A stretch of DNA of 64,000 nucleotides from Cyclospora cayetanensis (lineage: Eukaryota > Apicomplexa > Conoidasida > Eucoccidiorida > Eimeriidae). Below are positions 1 to 12,114 of the stretch, one piece after another. How positions within the stretch are numbered: the first letter of the stretch is position 1; every line of letters starts with the position of its first letter. Location: the NCBI RefSeq assembly GCF_002999335.1, contig NW_020312480.1, positions 372,001 through 436,000 on the forward strand, written 5' to 3'. Made by a program: the position numbers and the translations under genes. The notes under the pieces were generated by a model that saw only the letters and a list, made by a program, of their open reading frames with translations, had not been told where the DNA came from and made no database searches.

Positions 1-206
1 GGATCTAAGCTCTGTGAAGAATGCATTTCGCTAGTCCAAGCATGCAAAAAATTGCTCCTTCTTCAACAGCGAAGCTGCCGGTTCATCCTTTCTTCACCTC
101 GTCTAGTGGGGCGCGAAGCAGCTCTGAGATATCGCTGCTGCTCATGCAACTTGTCGCTTGCGCTAGCTGAGCGTGGGTGCTTCCAGTCTGTGGGCTGTCT
201 CTGCAG

Positions 207-2073
207 GTTGCCGAGCAGGTGCGTCGTGTCTTGGAGTTACTTGGTAAAAGCAGTGAGCGGCGCACCGAGTTGGCTGCCAAGCGCCACGCGGAGGAGGAGC
301 TCGAAGATGATGATCTCACGGAGATAGAGGACGACGAAGAAACAGTGAGAACTGATAGACCCCTGCTCCGGTTTCTGTCCCTGTAGTCGTAAGGCCCGCT
401 TAAACAGCGGACGGTAACCGTGATGGTCTTGCTCATGAGGAAACGGTTCTCTGACACAGGGTGGAATCCATTGAAGGGTTCTCGCTGGGTGCTGCTGCTG
501 CGAACTTGGCCTATGATGTTGCCAACTTGTGCGTGGCTATTGCAGGAGCAAACGCTGCGTTCGACTTTGGTGGAGCTGATAGGAGCTCTCATGGCAAGCC
601 ACCCCGCCGAGTTCCTGGGGGGGCCGTCCATAGAGACGGCTCTGCAATTTGCTGAGGGCCTCTTGGTGTCTCAGGCCTGCTCCGAGGATAAGGCCGTTGG
701 ATTGTTTGTGTGCTGTGACATCCTGCAGCACCTAAAGGTACCCGTAATCCACATATCCAGCGCCCTCAATTCTTGTTAGCCAGTCCTGACAGCATCAGAG
801 ATTCTCCACCTCCTGCAGGCGCACGCCCAAGGCCCACACACTCACTGAATACTGTAGGGTTTATAATTTATGCGCTAGCCTCCATGAATGTGAGTGTGTA
901 TATGTTCAGGGGGGGGCTATGGGCCTGTGGCCACGGTTCCTGCCTCAGGTGTTAGAATGCCTCTTATGTGAAGACCAGCGTGTCGTGCAGGCTGCTGCTT
1001 ATGGAGTGCAGCAGGCAGCCAAAATTGAGGGGTTTGCTAATTTTGCGGGTACTGCTGCCAACAGCTTGCTGCAGGTCATCAGAAACGGCAAGGACAAACG
1101 CGGAAAGCTTCACGCTGTGAGGCCTTCTCTTTGAATTGGTGTTGCAATAGTCGCACACAAACATCGGTTCTCTATTTTGATGCTGCAGGACTGCGAACGG
1201 GGGGCGCAGTGCTGTTCTGCAGTATTAGACATGTATAGTGTGATCACTACTACGAGAGAGAATTCCTGTTGGCGTTGAAGCTTCGTATAGCTCTGCTGTG
1301 GATTGATGTCCTGCTCCAGGCTGCTATTGACAACGCAGTTGCTGCTTTGGGAGACTTAGTGGAATATCAAGGCACCGCCCTCGGCTCCGAGGTACATGCA
1401 TTGACGGCAACTTGGTTGGAACAGCTGCCGCTAAAGCAAGATGCTACTGAAGGCATTCGTGTGCACCGACAGCTCTTGGATGCCCTGCAAAGGGTAAGGA
1501 ACAAGGTTTCTGGTTGGAAGGATCTACTCACTGCACTGCTGAGGAGCTGCCGGGAAAGCAGGCCCGCGCTTTAGTTTGTCTTTGATCCCGTTGATTTTCG
1601 GTGGTGCCGTTATCATCTAGGACTGCTCTCCGCACCCCTTTGGCATGCATCCTCTCCCTTTAGCCTATATGAGGGCCATGCCGGCTCCTTCGCGTGCTGC
1701 CCTTTACCTATGCTAGTAGGCTATCTACTTGGCTTGCTGACTGCTTGCCCTGCGTTTTGGCTAGCAGAGTAGTTTGAGGCTGGTAAATAAATGAGCTGAA
1801 CCTTGTGGACTACATTGCACGTCTGTCTCTCAGGACCGCAACGGTTTCTTCAGTGGAGACATTGCTCGCGTATCTCGGGCCTTGGGGGTTTTGGCTGGAA
1901 TATACAAAACGACCTTTGTAGACGCAGATCTCGAAAAGGATATCGTCACTGTATTCCACAAGATTAGCACTTCAGGGGAACCCGCACCCTTAGAACAATT
2001 GGCCAAGGGGTTCACGAGCAAACAAGCGAAAAAGCTAGGGCGCATTTTGGAAGATGCACCAGCTCCCGCATAG
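207..2073 (+). CDS. Importin-5/Kap121-like karyopherin beta, C-terminal exons (5' end off window)
   Basis: Nuclear transport receptor: binds cargo and Ran-GTP through HEAT repeats. Five exons in phase 0 throughout: 207-344, 546-737, 910-1116, 1320-1493 and 1834-2073 (stop), each bounded by AG and GT. Seen in order: a very acidic stretch (ELEDDDLTEIEDDEE), then HEAT-like helices including LIGALMASHPAEFL and QAAAYGVQQAAK, then a WLEQLPLKQDATEG segment. These match, in order and spacing, the C-terminal third of animal importin-5, where QAAAYGV and W-LPL--D-EEA are strongly conserved. The final exon is Lys/Ala-rich and ends APAPA. The frame is also open from base 1 to about 105, which may be an earlier exon, but I see no clear donor. 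The N-terminal two thirds lie left of the window. Which importin-beta paralogue it is remains inference. Confidence 0.8.
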
Positions 2074-4192
2074 CCCGGTCGACAGTGCGTGTTTGGAAGG
2101 CTATCTGGCAAGCATGTCAGGTTGCTTGTTACCAAGAAGGCTATCGAGCCTATCGCCCGCGATTGTGATGCAGACAGGTGGGAAAGTGGATGTCGAGGTG
2201 GAGCCTACTCTGAAAGTAGTAGCAGGGCGCGACTGGGTGTCACTATGCGAGTTCACGAAGGCCTGGAATTACCCCATGCTTCCCTAGTCTTCTAAAAGCT
2301 AGCTTGGCCAGCTCTTAGAAGAAACAGTCTGCAGGTATACATGAGCCGCAGACTTTTTAATGAACTATGAAGAGAGGAGGAGCTTGGCGGTGCTGGAACC
2401 CCTGCCTGCCCTGTGCTTCTCTGCCAAATTGTCACATGAACTTTTGCGTCCATGCAATATTCTGGTGACTCTTCCTTGCTGTACCTAGCCACAGTTTTCC
2501 AGCTGCATATACATTCCCACATCAAGATGCGGCTAACAGTCTACGTATACACCCTGGCGCTTGCGTGCATCAGCGCGTACATAGGTTGGAGGGTTGCCCG
2601 GATCACATAAGAGGACCTGCTGCCTAGGGAACTGCAGCTGAGCGTTCAGGGGAGAAGGTCAAGAGAGCAGGCGCAGATAGAGTGCTTTGTGCGCGCTTCG
2701 AGGGAGACAGAAGAGGGCAGAGGGAAGAGTATTGTGCTTTGCCATGCAGGGCTTCTCGAGAGGGGTCATAAACAAGGCCGGCTGCCGCACATCTCGTGTG
2801 ACAGTGTATCCTTCGTCCCTGTACCAGGAGTAGCCCCTTTATCCTCTAAACCTCCTGTGTGGGGCCGCCCCACATTCTTTTTTCTCATAGAAGGAAAAGA
2901 CTGTCCCTGCACTGCTGGGCGGGAAGCTGCTCCCGACCATGACTCCGCGATTAGCGGGGTCATGTGGATGAACTAGACGCTGCAAAAGCCAGGTAGTCCT
3001 GCCGCATAGCGGAGGGCCGCCGGTGTTTCGGCAGCCATACGACTAGCGGCTCTATCCCAAAGACACGGAAGGGCGCTTCAGCGACAGGGAAGTTAAGGCG
3101 TTCCTTATGATGCTGCTTCCACAGCCTGGTCTGTTTTTCTCTCTCCCTGTCTATGGCTCACATATCCCCATCTGCGTATATCCTACGGTTTTACTCTCCC
3201 TTGCCTTGCCTATCTCGTCTTTGTGCCTGTCAAGTTGTTCAGCAGCGTATTTTCCCCCTTGAACATGGTCAGGCAATTTACGGACTCTTTGTTTTGCGGG
3301 CACCCGTTCTTTTTGTCTCCTGATCCCTCAGTTTGACAGTGTCCACGTCCTCGATACCCCATGTCTGCGTACGTTTTTGACTTACTAGAAAGCATTCGGT
3401 GCACGCTTTCGAGTTTTCGCTCCCTTAGGTATCTGTGCCATAAGCAGTAGGCCGCTCTCTCAATAGCTCCAGCGCTTCTGCGGGTGCTCGTCTGCTGCCA
3501 GTACTGCAAGTGGCTGCCGCAGTGCTGGATGTACTTCTCGCTTCCTTTCCATGTGCATTACTAGGGTGGTATAGTTTCAGGCTAATATGGAGAGTTTCCC
3601 TGTACCCAGCAGTGATGGCGGGCCCCTGTTGCCCCAGGTGCTCGTCGCCTAAGTGCTTGCCAGCACCGGCTGGCCATACGTTCTCCTTTAGTCGATACTT
3701 AGGACAGCGCAAGTAGAGTCCTCAATAATGTTCGTGCACAAAGGGTGCTCACTGCGCCCCGCTTCCAACGGAAGACATTTTCCTGGTGGGTCCCGCCCAG
3801 AGGGCTTAAAAGGTAGCCCGCGGAGGACTAGGTCATCATGGGCTGCACATAGCCCTAAAACAAACAGAATAGTAACAGAAAGCGGTCCCTCTTATAGGGG
3901 CCTTCGAGGGCAATGCACAATAGGCCAGTGAACAACGGGGGGCGTCGGGACGCTCCTCACTGGTGCATGTCTAGGCAAACTAGAGCGTCCTCCCTCATTA
4001 AGGACTGCCCTAAACGATCTTCGCAAAAGAACCTATTCGATAAGCACTTGTGTGAAATTTGATATTGCAAATGCCTTGGTCCCCGTTGGTGCGCTTTGTC
4101 CCACGGGGCGTGAAAGATCCCAATACACGCAGTCCCTCAAGGGTGCTTTCAGGTTCCTAGGGCCCCCGAAAACTGTAGGTTCACAATGATCC
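2074..4192. other. Gene-free stretch between the importin and the membrane-protein gene
   Basis: The two genes converge, so this stretch holds both 3' flanks. Open frames here are under 100 codons, have no recognisable motif and show no exon-like CAG tracts. Nothing supportable was seen. Confidence 0.5.
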
Positions 4193-5464
4193 CTACTTGT
4201 ACTGTGTTGTCTTAGAAAGGGTACATGTCACTGCAGTCTCTCCATCTGCTGCAGTCAAGCTGTTCCGAGTTCTGGAATTGACGAGGCCTCCAACTCCAAA
4301 TGCGGGCACAATGCGGGCAGCCCTCGCGATAACTGCAGGGCAGTAAGCCCATGAAAGGGCGCTGAGCCTTTGTCCAAACGTGGCTGTGGGCCTGTGGTAC
4401 AGATCTAGAGAAAGCAGATGAAGCGGGGTAGACACCAACTGAATTCCCACAGGTGACAGCACCTGGGCCATTGAAGAAGCTGCCAGGGGCTCGGTAAGAA
4501 TCCACCGTCGTAAAGCCCACAAAGGGCCCCTCGAGAGCGAAGCGCGGAGAGAACCATCGGGAAACGCCCCTGCAGATTGTGGAACAGACGTTCTCTGCTT
4601 GCCGTCCTGCAATTCATTTGGCTGGTGCCCGTCTTCTTGGGTGCCGTGATAGTGGCTCTGATGCCGTGGTGATTGGTGCTGCAGCTGTTTCTGTGTATGT
4701 CGTAGTTTTTCTTGGCCTCCGCGAGAGACAAGAACTTCACTTTCTGGGCCGTCGAGGGCATCCGTTGTATTTTCTGCCCAGCGCACGAGGATGTTTGCCA
4801 GAAGAGGAGGTAGATTGAAGGCTGAGGCAATGGTTAGTCCATCTCTGGCTAGGAACAGGCCCACAGATGCCAGAGGGAAGTCCTTGTAGTACCCGCCTGC
4901 CCCTTGAGGTGCCCCATACAGGCGGGAAAAGATGATGTCTTTCCTTACACAAAGAAATACATTGCAGAGAGTGATCCCGACAAACTTGGGAAGCGCAGAA
5001 GTGCTGTGGAATGCCGCCCCGATGGTTTCTGACGCATTAGCCGCCAGGTATGTCCCGGCATATACCCCAAATACTACTTTGAAGTCCCGGCCCCTCAGGA
5101 ATCCTAGCGGACTCCGAATAACACGCATGAGGGAATCAAGCAAACAGGGCACCAGAGGGCCCCTCCCCGTGGCACTCAGTACTACTGATTTGTCAACCAA
5201 GGTTACAATCGGGGATATACAGAAAGAGGCGCAGCATGCGGCCACTATGTCTCCAGTCAGGCGACGACCCAGCAGCCAGTACCCCGTGGGCCTACCCAGT
5301 CCATGTGTTGTGGCTGCTGCTGCTGCTATTGCTGCTGGTTTCGTTGCTTCTGCTTCGCTCGCTCTCGCAGCTACCGGAGGAATTCCTAGGGGTGCAGCGT
5401 TAAAAGCTACTTCACCGGCGGACTCGGTGAGCAAGGGAGCAGCGTGGCACTCATGGCCTGGCAT
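4193..5464 (-). CDS. Conserved membrane protein of a mitochondrial-carrier-like family also found in fungi
   Basis: Single uninterrupted 423-codon frame. After an Ala-rich N-terminus (residues 1-55) come several hydrophobic segments and the motifs YAGTYLAAN (around 135), KFVGITLCNVFLCVRKD (around 160), LASVGLFLARDGLTIASAFNLPP (around 197-219), and near the C-terminus QLVSTPLHLLSLDLYHRP and RAARIVPAFGVGGLVN. From memory, this series recurs in the same order in fungal proteins annotated only as 'sequence orphan' or mitochondrial-carrier-like; the RDxxT--SxFNLPP and RxxRIxPAFGxGG motifs are diagnostic. A hydrophilic His/Gln-rich insert (about residues 255-300) separates the two conserved blocks. 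The substrate is unknown and a mitochondrial inner-membrane location is inference. The length is typical for the family and the frame is intact. The first Met of the frame is used as start; the next one lies deep inside the conserved region. Confidence 0.7.
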   Translation of the reverse strand: MPGHECHAAPLLTESAGEVAFNAAPLGIPPVAARASEAEATKPAAIAAAAATTHGLGRPTGYWLLGRRLTGDIVAACCASFCISPIVTLVDKSVVLSATGRGPLVPCLLDSLMRVIRSPLGFLRGRDFKVVFGVYAGTYLAANASETIGAAFHSTSALPKFVGITLCNVFLCVRKDIIFSRLYGAPQGAGGYYKDFPLASVGLFLARDGLTIASAFNLPPLLANILVRWAENTTDALDGPESEVLVSRGGQEKLRHTQKQLQHQSPRHQSHYHGTQEDGHQPNELQDGKQRTSVPQSAGAFPDGSLRASLSRGPLWALRRWILTEPLAASSMAQVLSPVGIQLVSTPLHLLSLDLYHRPTATFGQRLSALSWAYCPAVIARAARIVPAFGVGGLVNSRTRNSLTAADGETAVTCTLSKTTQYK

Positions 5465-8349
5465 TGGAGGCCCCCTAAAGTGGCGGCACCAGACGTAGAA
5501 ATTTCTCAGAGTAGCAGACTATGGACCCGCGTAGTCAGTGCTGCTGTAGGGTGATGTTGCAGCGGTTGAGCACACCGCGGAGGGTGCCTTCGGACAAAGC
5601 GCTTCGTATCTTTGTTAAAACGCACAAAAGGCCTCTGCAGGAAAAGGTTTCAACGAAACACACGCCCAAAATACAGAGACAGGAGGCGTTCGGTCCAGGG
5701 CGGCACATCTCCGCGGTGACCCCACAGGCTGCGTCTTCTGCGGTTATTCGCCCCTTGTGCTTTCTCGAGCTATCCCCAAATCACGATTAACATGTTATTG
5801 GGGCCGCTACAGCAGTAAGAGAACAAAAATACGAACACATGCTTAGAGACACATTGGGGAGCGGGGCATGGTAGCAGCAGGGAGGCAGCTGCGTTCGCAG
5901 CAATGGAAGTAGCGAAAAAAATTCACTAGCAATTACACTCTGATACCCCAGTTGTTCTGATCCAGCCCCCTCTAGCAAAGCCTCCGATATTGGAGGAACA
6001 GCTGCTTGCCTTACGTTTTACACCTCCCCTGCAGTCCAAACACAACTGCCACATGCACTCACTCTCGTGGCTGCATTTCTTACGCCACCTGGCAAGGCCT
6101 CAGGCGCACTAAAATGACCTTTTGATTTTGCCAATAGCTGTGTTGATCCCCAGCTAGACGCACTGGTGCAAGAAATGGAAAGACGAAAGTCCCCTGCCTC
6201 TCGATGGCTCCAAGGGCCAATGCTCTACCTACCAAGTAGCAAGGAAAGAAGAAATTCAGCACTAGTTTGCAATGTCACATCCTTACTTATGAGATAGTGT
6301 GCACTAGACCCTGGAGCTACGGTAGAAAAGCATGTGCCTGCAGTAAAATGCCTCCCTACGGAGACCTAGTACATGTAGCATCACATGTAAGCAGGGACGC
6401 ACACCAACAAAAGCGCCCTCATGCCAGCGCCTTTGCCTCCTCTGTGTGCCAGGTAGACCGATATAAAGCTTTATTTTATGCGTAAAAGGACGGTTTTGCA
6501 GAGCGTTTCTCCTTGATTTCTCGCCTTTCCTACACGAATGCACACTCGTTCCGATGCCCTTTATCCTGAAAGTTCCGAAGTCAGGGAAGAGGCACCTCTG
6601 GGGTCCCTCTTCCCCATCCCCCCTCGAGCATTTCAGCCATTCACAGCTTGTTGTACATGCCTTTAAGCGCACATGCGCACACCATTGCATCGTGTAGCGT
6701 AGCTAACAGTACTTTGCACCAAGTTAAAAGAAGGAACATACAAGCCAAGTATTTGGTTGTTTACTACTTCTGGAAAAATTGGGTGAACTGTACTAGAAAG
6801 TGTTCAGGTGTGGCTTCGCAGGCTACAGTGTAGCCTTCGTGGAGCTGTGCTTCCCCTTCGCACGGCTCATTTCCATGAAGCTCTACCAAGATCTGTTTTT
6901 CGAAGGTCCTCCGTAGCCTCTGCAATAAGCAGATATGTGCAGTAAGTCTTGACTCTTCGAGGTTCTCATCCAAAATTTCCTGAGACCTGAAAACCCCGTA
7001 TGACTCCTGGTCACACAGTGCTGCAGGCTGGCTAGGGGTGCAGGGTTTCGAGCCTTCCAGACACTTCTAGTCTTCTAAGTTTATCCGTTTGAGCACACAA
7101 TGGGGATTGCCAGCGCTCTCTCGATTTAACCGATGGAAAACGCTTGTAATGCACCCACACTCGGCCGGAGATTAGTTGATGAAGAGAGAAGCATCACTCC
7201 ACGTTTACAGCCATGTCGCTCCCCCGCCCCAGTAACGGAATAAAAAGGCCTTTCGGCAAAGTACTGGTTCTTCACTCAGTGCACAGGAGGGACTGGTGCA
7301 TCGAAAAGGCCCATGGCATGGGAGAGATTAGGTGGGTAGGCCTCAAAGAGCCCGCAGCGCGGGACATACTAATATACTACGTCATATGGAGACGAATGTT
7401 CGCTCAAGGTGCAGCCCGATGAGCCCTAGCCCTAACCTAAAGGAGAGCATCACGCTTCTGAAGTCAGGAACCTCACCCGACTTTGAAGGAGAATGACTCT
7501 GCAGAGTATTCGTCCAGCTGGGACTGCCTGTGCCCCTTCTATCTGCAGAACACCCTTTTAGCCAGCCGAATGGCACGGTAAGAGATAAGAGCTGGGAGTT
7601 TTGGGAGTCGTCTTCGAGGTGTTACGGCACTGACACTTATGAGCACTCTTCAGCTGCCCCACTCAGCCGCAGTTCCAAACATTCCTACAGACTCATGAAG
7701 AACAGCTCTTCAAGGCAAAAGCAGCAGCAAACAGGATAGATCCTAGACCCTTACTTGTAGCCCCAACACGTAGTCCTTCTTCGCAAACCATGAGACTAAC
7801 ACTCTAACAATCGGGGATGTTTTAGTGGGTGCCTCTGGTCCAAGGCCATCAAAGCGCACACTGAGCCGAAGGCAACTAGGTGTGAAACCCTGCATGCTTA
7901 AGTTCTGCAGGTCAAACAGTCTAAGGTTTCTTTTCTGTGTCGTATGTTTCTCCACCACCTTTCAGCATGCTTTTTAATCTGTAGGTGGCCTTGCGTTAGA
8001 GCTGAAGAATCCACTTTCCCTATGACACGGCCCCCTACAAAGAAACTAATCGTTCAGTTGCCATCTTCAGACAAGACAGTTTTCAAGGTAGCGAAATGAC
8101 CTGGAGTTGATAGAGTATAGGGAAAAGAGAGAGATGTACCTCTGTCCCTCGTTTGCATGCACTTAATGCGGTATAGGCAATACAAGAGGGAGCAGCAAGC
8201 GGCCTACTCCGCAAACAGCGACTTAGCAGAGTGGCAGGGTGATTGCATCTGGGTCCGAGTACGTAGAATGCATGCATAGGCAGCCATAAGGTGGATTTAC
8301 AGGATGCACACAGAGAGTAACTATGCTTATCTTTTTTTACAGGTTGGAG
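5465..8349. other. Gene-free stretch
   Basis: Lies upstream of the 4193-5464 gene and downstream of the carrier gene, both on the minus strand, so it should hold a promoter, but no motif I can defend. Longest frames are about 130 codons, lack motifs and lack neighbouring splice sites in phase. At 7425-7445 there is a short CCCTAGCCCTAACC motif that resembles two degenerate telomeric units; too short to call. Confidence 0.45.
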
Positions 8350-10638
8350 CTAAGCCATTTGAACACCTGCCGCTACAGAACGGGCGCGGAAAAGTTCCTT
8401 CATCATTTCATAACATGCAAATTGAATGGCACCCGCTGGAACGCTGCGTAAAGTCGCTGGCCAAATGCCATAGTAGAAGGCTTGAAGACCCTCAGTCCGT
8501 CTAATGGCACTGAGGCAGTTCCAAGTAGAGCTGCAGACATACACGATACAAGCAGCGGATACCACGAAATCGCCTCGGGTGTTCCGTTGAAATAGTAGCA
8601 GATGCAACGACGTGTGACCCGTGGAGAAACAACAGAAGCCGAAAATGTTGTTAACCTTCAGGTGCAAGCCCCTTAAATTCAGAGACAATAGGCAAGACGA
8701 TAGGGGAAGGACAAGGTATGTATATGAGGTAACGAACACTTGACAAGAAGCAACTTTTAGGGCAAGGCAGCGTCTTTGCGATCTACAGACGGCAAAGTCA
8801 TATTTCTTCTTGATTCCTTCGCCTTCCTTTCGGGCTTTATGAATGTACGAGAGTGTACCACCTAGCCAAACAAGTAACAGCGTTGTGTATGCAAGCAATG
8901 CCATAACGATCGAAGGACGGCACAAGCAGAAGCAAGCCAATGCTGAGAAGGCTCCAAAGGAACTGACCTGTAGAGCCGCGGGCGGCCGTCAATTCCGTCG
9001 CTCATAAGACGCTTCCGAATGGTATCAAAGGGGAAGACAACCGCCTGAGCTGCCATACTGGCCGCACTCCCTACGTGCACCACAGGCCATACAGAGAGAT
9101 GTGCCTTTACCATGAATAGATCCTTATTCTACAGGCCCTCACCGTACTCCTGCTTGGTGCAAAAACGTCCAACTGCATCAGGAGAGGTCCCCTGCATTCT
9201 GAGCCGATCAGATGATCTCTAGAAAACTCTCAGCGCATCTCGGCAGCTTCGTAGAGGCGGAAACGCGCCGCGCCGCTCTATATCGCAACTTCAGCCACAA
9301 ACGAGGAAACCCGAGAATTAAAAATCTAGCGAATGTCTCAACCGTGCAGATACGTGCATGCCGCACTCATTCAGCTGCTGAAGCGGCAGCTGAAGTGCGT
9401 TTACCTGAGGCTGCTGCAATGAACAGAACTTGCGGCCAGGAGCTGCCTTGTCGTCGCCTCTCTGCTGCATCTCCCACTTTCCTGAGCCCGAAGAAAAGTT
9501 CTGGCAGCGGCAATCACGGAAGGCTTTACTTGATCCGCTATTTTTGTCGCACTCCCCACGAGTTCGTCGCCCGTTTAGCCACCTTCAATCCCCCTTGACC
9601 CCCGCTATAGCCCCAGTGACCACAGCTGCGAAATTCAGCAAAAGAGATTCTGAGCGATTACCAAAGGCCCCGCACAGGCTCTAGCGCTTTCATTCTCGAG
9701 CACAATCCAGCGGCTAGGTGAGGGACAGAAAAACTAGGATGTAGGGGCGTTTAGAGAGCCCGCCAGGTTAGCCGGCACGGCATTCTTCCAGGCTGTTGTA
9801 CACACCAGAGACTTACGCTACACCCCTCAAGCTCTGCCCTCCAAGCTGAGAGGTGCGTGTTGCTGGCCTTCACTCACCTCTTTGCCAAATCAAAAAAAGT
9901 CATTTGTAACATCACGTAAGGCACACCGGTGCCTAAGGCGAGCGAGTAGCCTTTAAAAAATCCCCCGGGCCCCTCATGCCTCCACACTCTTCGCACACAG
10001 TCTAAGACTCCCGCATACTCCTGATTGCTGGAATTGCTGGTACTGCAGGCTGCTGCACGGCCCAAAGCGCCAGCATTGATGCCAACAGCGATCCGAACAG
10101 ACAAGACGTCCAGTGGATAAGAAAAGGTCTTCTGGAGGGACCCGGCGATCGCTCCAGCAAGCAGGAGAGAGCCTAAACTGCTGTTTTTGTTATTATCGTC
10201 GGAGCCAAGGGCTCTTTTGGCCAGATCATTAGCTGGGAACTTGATGGCGTAGCAGGCGGCAGCCCGCAACGCATTGACGCCGTTCCCCTTCCAGAGGGCC
10301 CTTAGGCCCTCCTCCCTTACAACTAGCCTTAAAGACTCCACGACGCCTCCATACTTACATCCTAGGGGAAAGACACGAGGCTTGCGGGCTTTAGCCAGCC
10401 CCTCGGGATTTTCTGACACGCAGTGCTGCTGCTGGAGCAGCATCCCCTGGATCTGGTAGAGCAACCGTAGGCGGTCCATCGGGGCGCATGTGGTCTTAGT
10501 TACGATGCCACTTACGGCTGCACTTATCAGCAACTCATATGGACCTGGCAGCTGCCTGGTCGCTCCTGCAGGCAGCATTGGCTCCTGTTGTTGAGCCCGC
10601 AGCGGTTGCTGGAGGCTGTTTTCTCCCGGGATCTCCAT
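8350..10638 (-). CDS. Mitochondrial solute carrier (SLC25 family)
   Basis: Membrane carrier with the three tandem repeats of the SLC25 family, each marked by P-x-[DE]-x-x-[RK]: PMDRLR (repeat 1), YPLDVLSVR (repeat 2) and FPFDTIRKR (repeat 3). Exon 1 is 10638-9878 (start Met MEIPGEN; 254 codons, repeats 1 and 2 with WKGNGVNALR and FFKGYSLALGTGVPY). Exon 2 runs from about 9128 to 8968, exon 3 from 8530 to 8350, ending VQMA-stop. The exon 2/3 junction (ACAG|GTCAGT to CTGCAG|C) is in phase. The exon 1/2 junction is not: exon 1 ends two bases into a codon, whereas the best acceptor (9128, giving the loop before transmembrane helix 5) is phase 0. A short unseen exon or a sequence error is likely. 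N-terminal Gln/Pro-rich extension of about 30 residues. The repeat-1 signature recalls CoA/ADP-type carriers, but the substrate is not assignable. Confidence 0.85.
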
Positions 10639-12114
10639 GATGACGGGAGCATTTAGGAAACCCTACAAGCTAGTTCATACTCAGGAAGTTTTCAGCAGCG
10701 GCGGCCTCAACCGGATGACACTGAGCAGCTGTGCTGCTGGACAGCCGCGTGGGCTGTCTCCCGGTGATGCAGCTACCGCTGGGGTGGGTGCTCGTAGCCC
10801 TTGCCCATAAAAAACAAGCAGCAAGGTACTAGAACCACTGAAAAGTCGAAAAACAAACCTAGAGGGACAGATGCACAGAGGAGAGGCCGCTATCTCGAAA
10901 ATGGCCGCCCGGCTAGGGGACCTGGCACATGCTAAAACTTATTGAGCCGAGACTTGTAACGCTGAATTGGGAGACTGAAAGGATTCACGATGCCCCCGGA
11001 ATCTTTTTATTGTGACACTTAATCAGCTTATGGCATTAATTCAATAAAGTATTGACTTTAATGCGGGGTCTTGGGTGATGCCTGCCCTCTTGGGGGCCCC
11101 TCCCTGCCTTCACAGGAGGGGCCCGTGCACGTTCTGCAGAGTGTGCCTAGGTTCTTATAGTGTTATCGTCCTGGACTGGGGTGTATATGCAGGTATGGGG
11201 TGTATTTTTAGTTTAGGAAAAACACTAAAAGTCACAAAGTCCAGGAAAAAAAAACGCCGAGACTAGAGACCCCACAGGACGTATCGGCGGTTGGTCTCCC
11301 TGATTCATCTAAGCGGCACAGAAGCAAACAGACCTCCGACACTGTTGCTGCCTGCTTAATACTTAGTTTCTGTTTATCTGTGGGGTGTATAGCCAAACAA
11401 TCTTAGGCAAAAAGGGGAGGCAAGCATATACGCGTGCGCTGCACGGCTGCGGCGGCGGCTGCTGCTGCTGCTGCCACGCAGCAGCAGCTGGCGGTGTAGC
11501 CGAAGCCGCTGCTGCTGCGGTAGGGGATACTGCGGTAGCACACCAGTATTTCTGTCGGGTTTTTACTTGTGTATTCATCTCAAGACAGGCGTCAGCCTGA
11601 TCTTTTGGTGCTCCCTGCTAATCTGGTGCTGCAGCAGGAGTGTTGCTGCGCCCCTGTTTATGCGTATGTTGCTAGGAGGGCTACAGGAGCGGCAGCAATC
11701 CTCCCCCTTCAGTTGCAAAGACAGATGCCACTTCATGGTTTTAAAGGTCAATTTGTTTTGTTTTGTTTTGTGCCTGTGGCTCCACACCCGTAAGCAGCGG
11801 CGGCTGCTGCTGCAGGTGCTCGACTCGCCCGTCGTGCTGTTGCAGCAGCAGCAACAACAGCAACACTAGCCTCCACTTCTCTCCTTCTCTTCCTCCTTCG
11901 TTTTGCAGGGATCCCTTCGTGGGTCCGGTGTACTAACACTTTTAGAGTTTGGGGTTGAAGATTTCCTCCTGCTTCGTGTGCTGCTGCTCTCCCCTAGGGG
12001 ACGCCGCAGCCGACAGGGGCAGTCGCGGGGGGGCACGGGCGTCCTGCAGCAGCAGCACGAGCAGCAGCAGCTGTTTGCTGCAGCACTTTTGCTTATTTTG
12101 GCGGCAATAATCAA
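10639..12114. other. Divergent intergenic region between the carrier and the Q-rich gene
   Basis: The flanking genes point away from each other, so this about 1.5 kb should hold both promoters and 5' UTRs. From 11450 on there are GCTGCTG/CAGCAG runs in the same style as the downstream exon, so an unrecognised 5' exon of the 12115 gene is possible; I could not find a phase-consistent one. Confidence 0.45.

Noticed and set aside
460..545. Possible extra importin exon (VESIEGFSLGAAAANLAYDV)
   Set aside because: Reads like protein but cannot be joined in phase to the flanking exons, which join each other in phase 0 directly.
5521..5790. Plus-strand frame of 89 codons just upstream of the orphan membrane-protein gene
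   Set aside because: No motif; probably in the promoter or 5' UTR of the minus-strand gene.
7420..7445. CCCTAGCCCTAACC as an interstitial telomere repeat
   Set aside because: Only two imperfect units; within chance for 64 kb.
9212..9598. Plus-strand frame of 128 codons
   Set aside because: Lies in the intron of the carrier gene on the opposite strand, with no motif or splice support.
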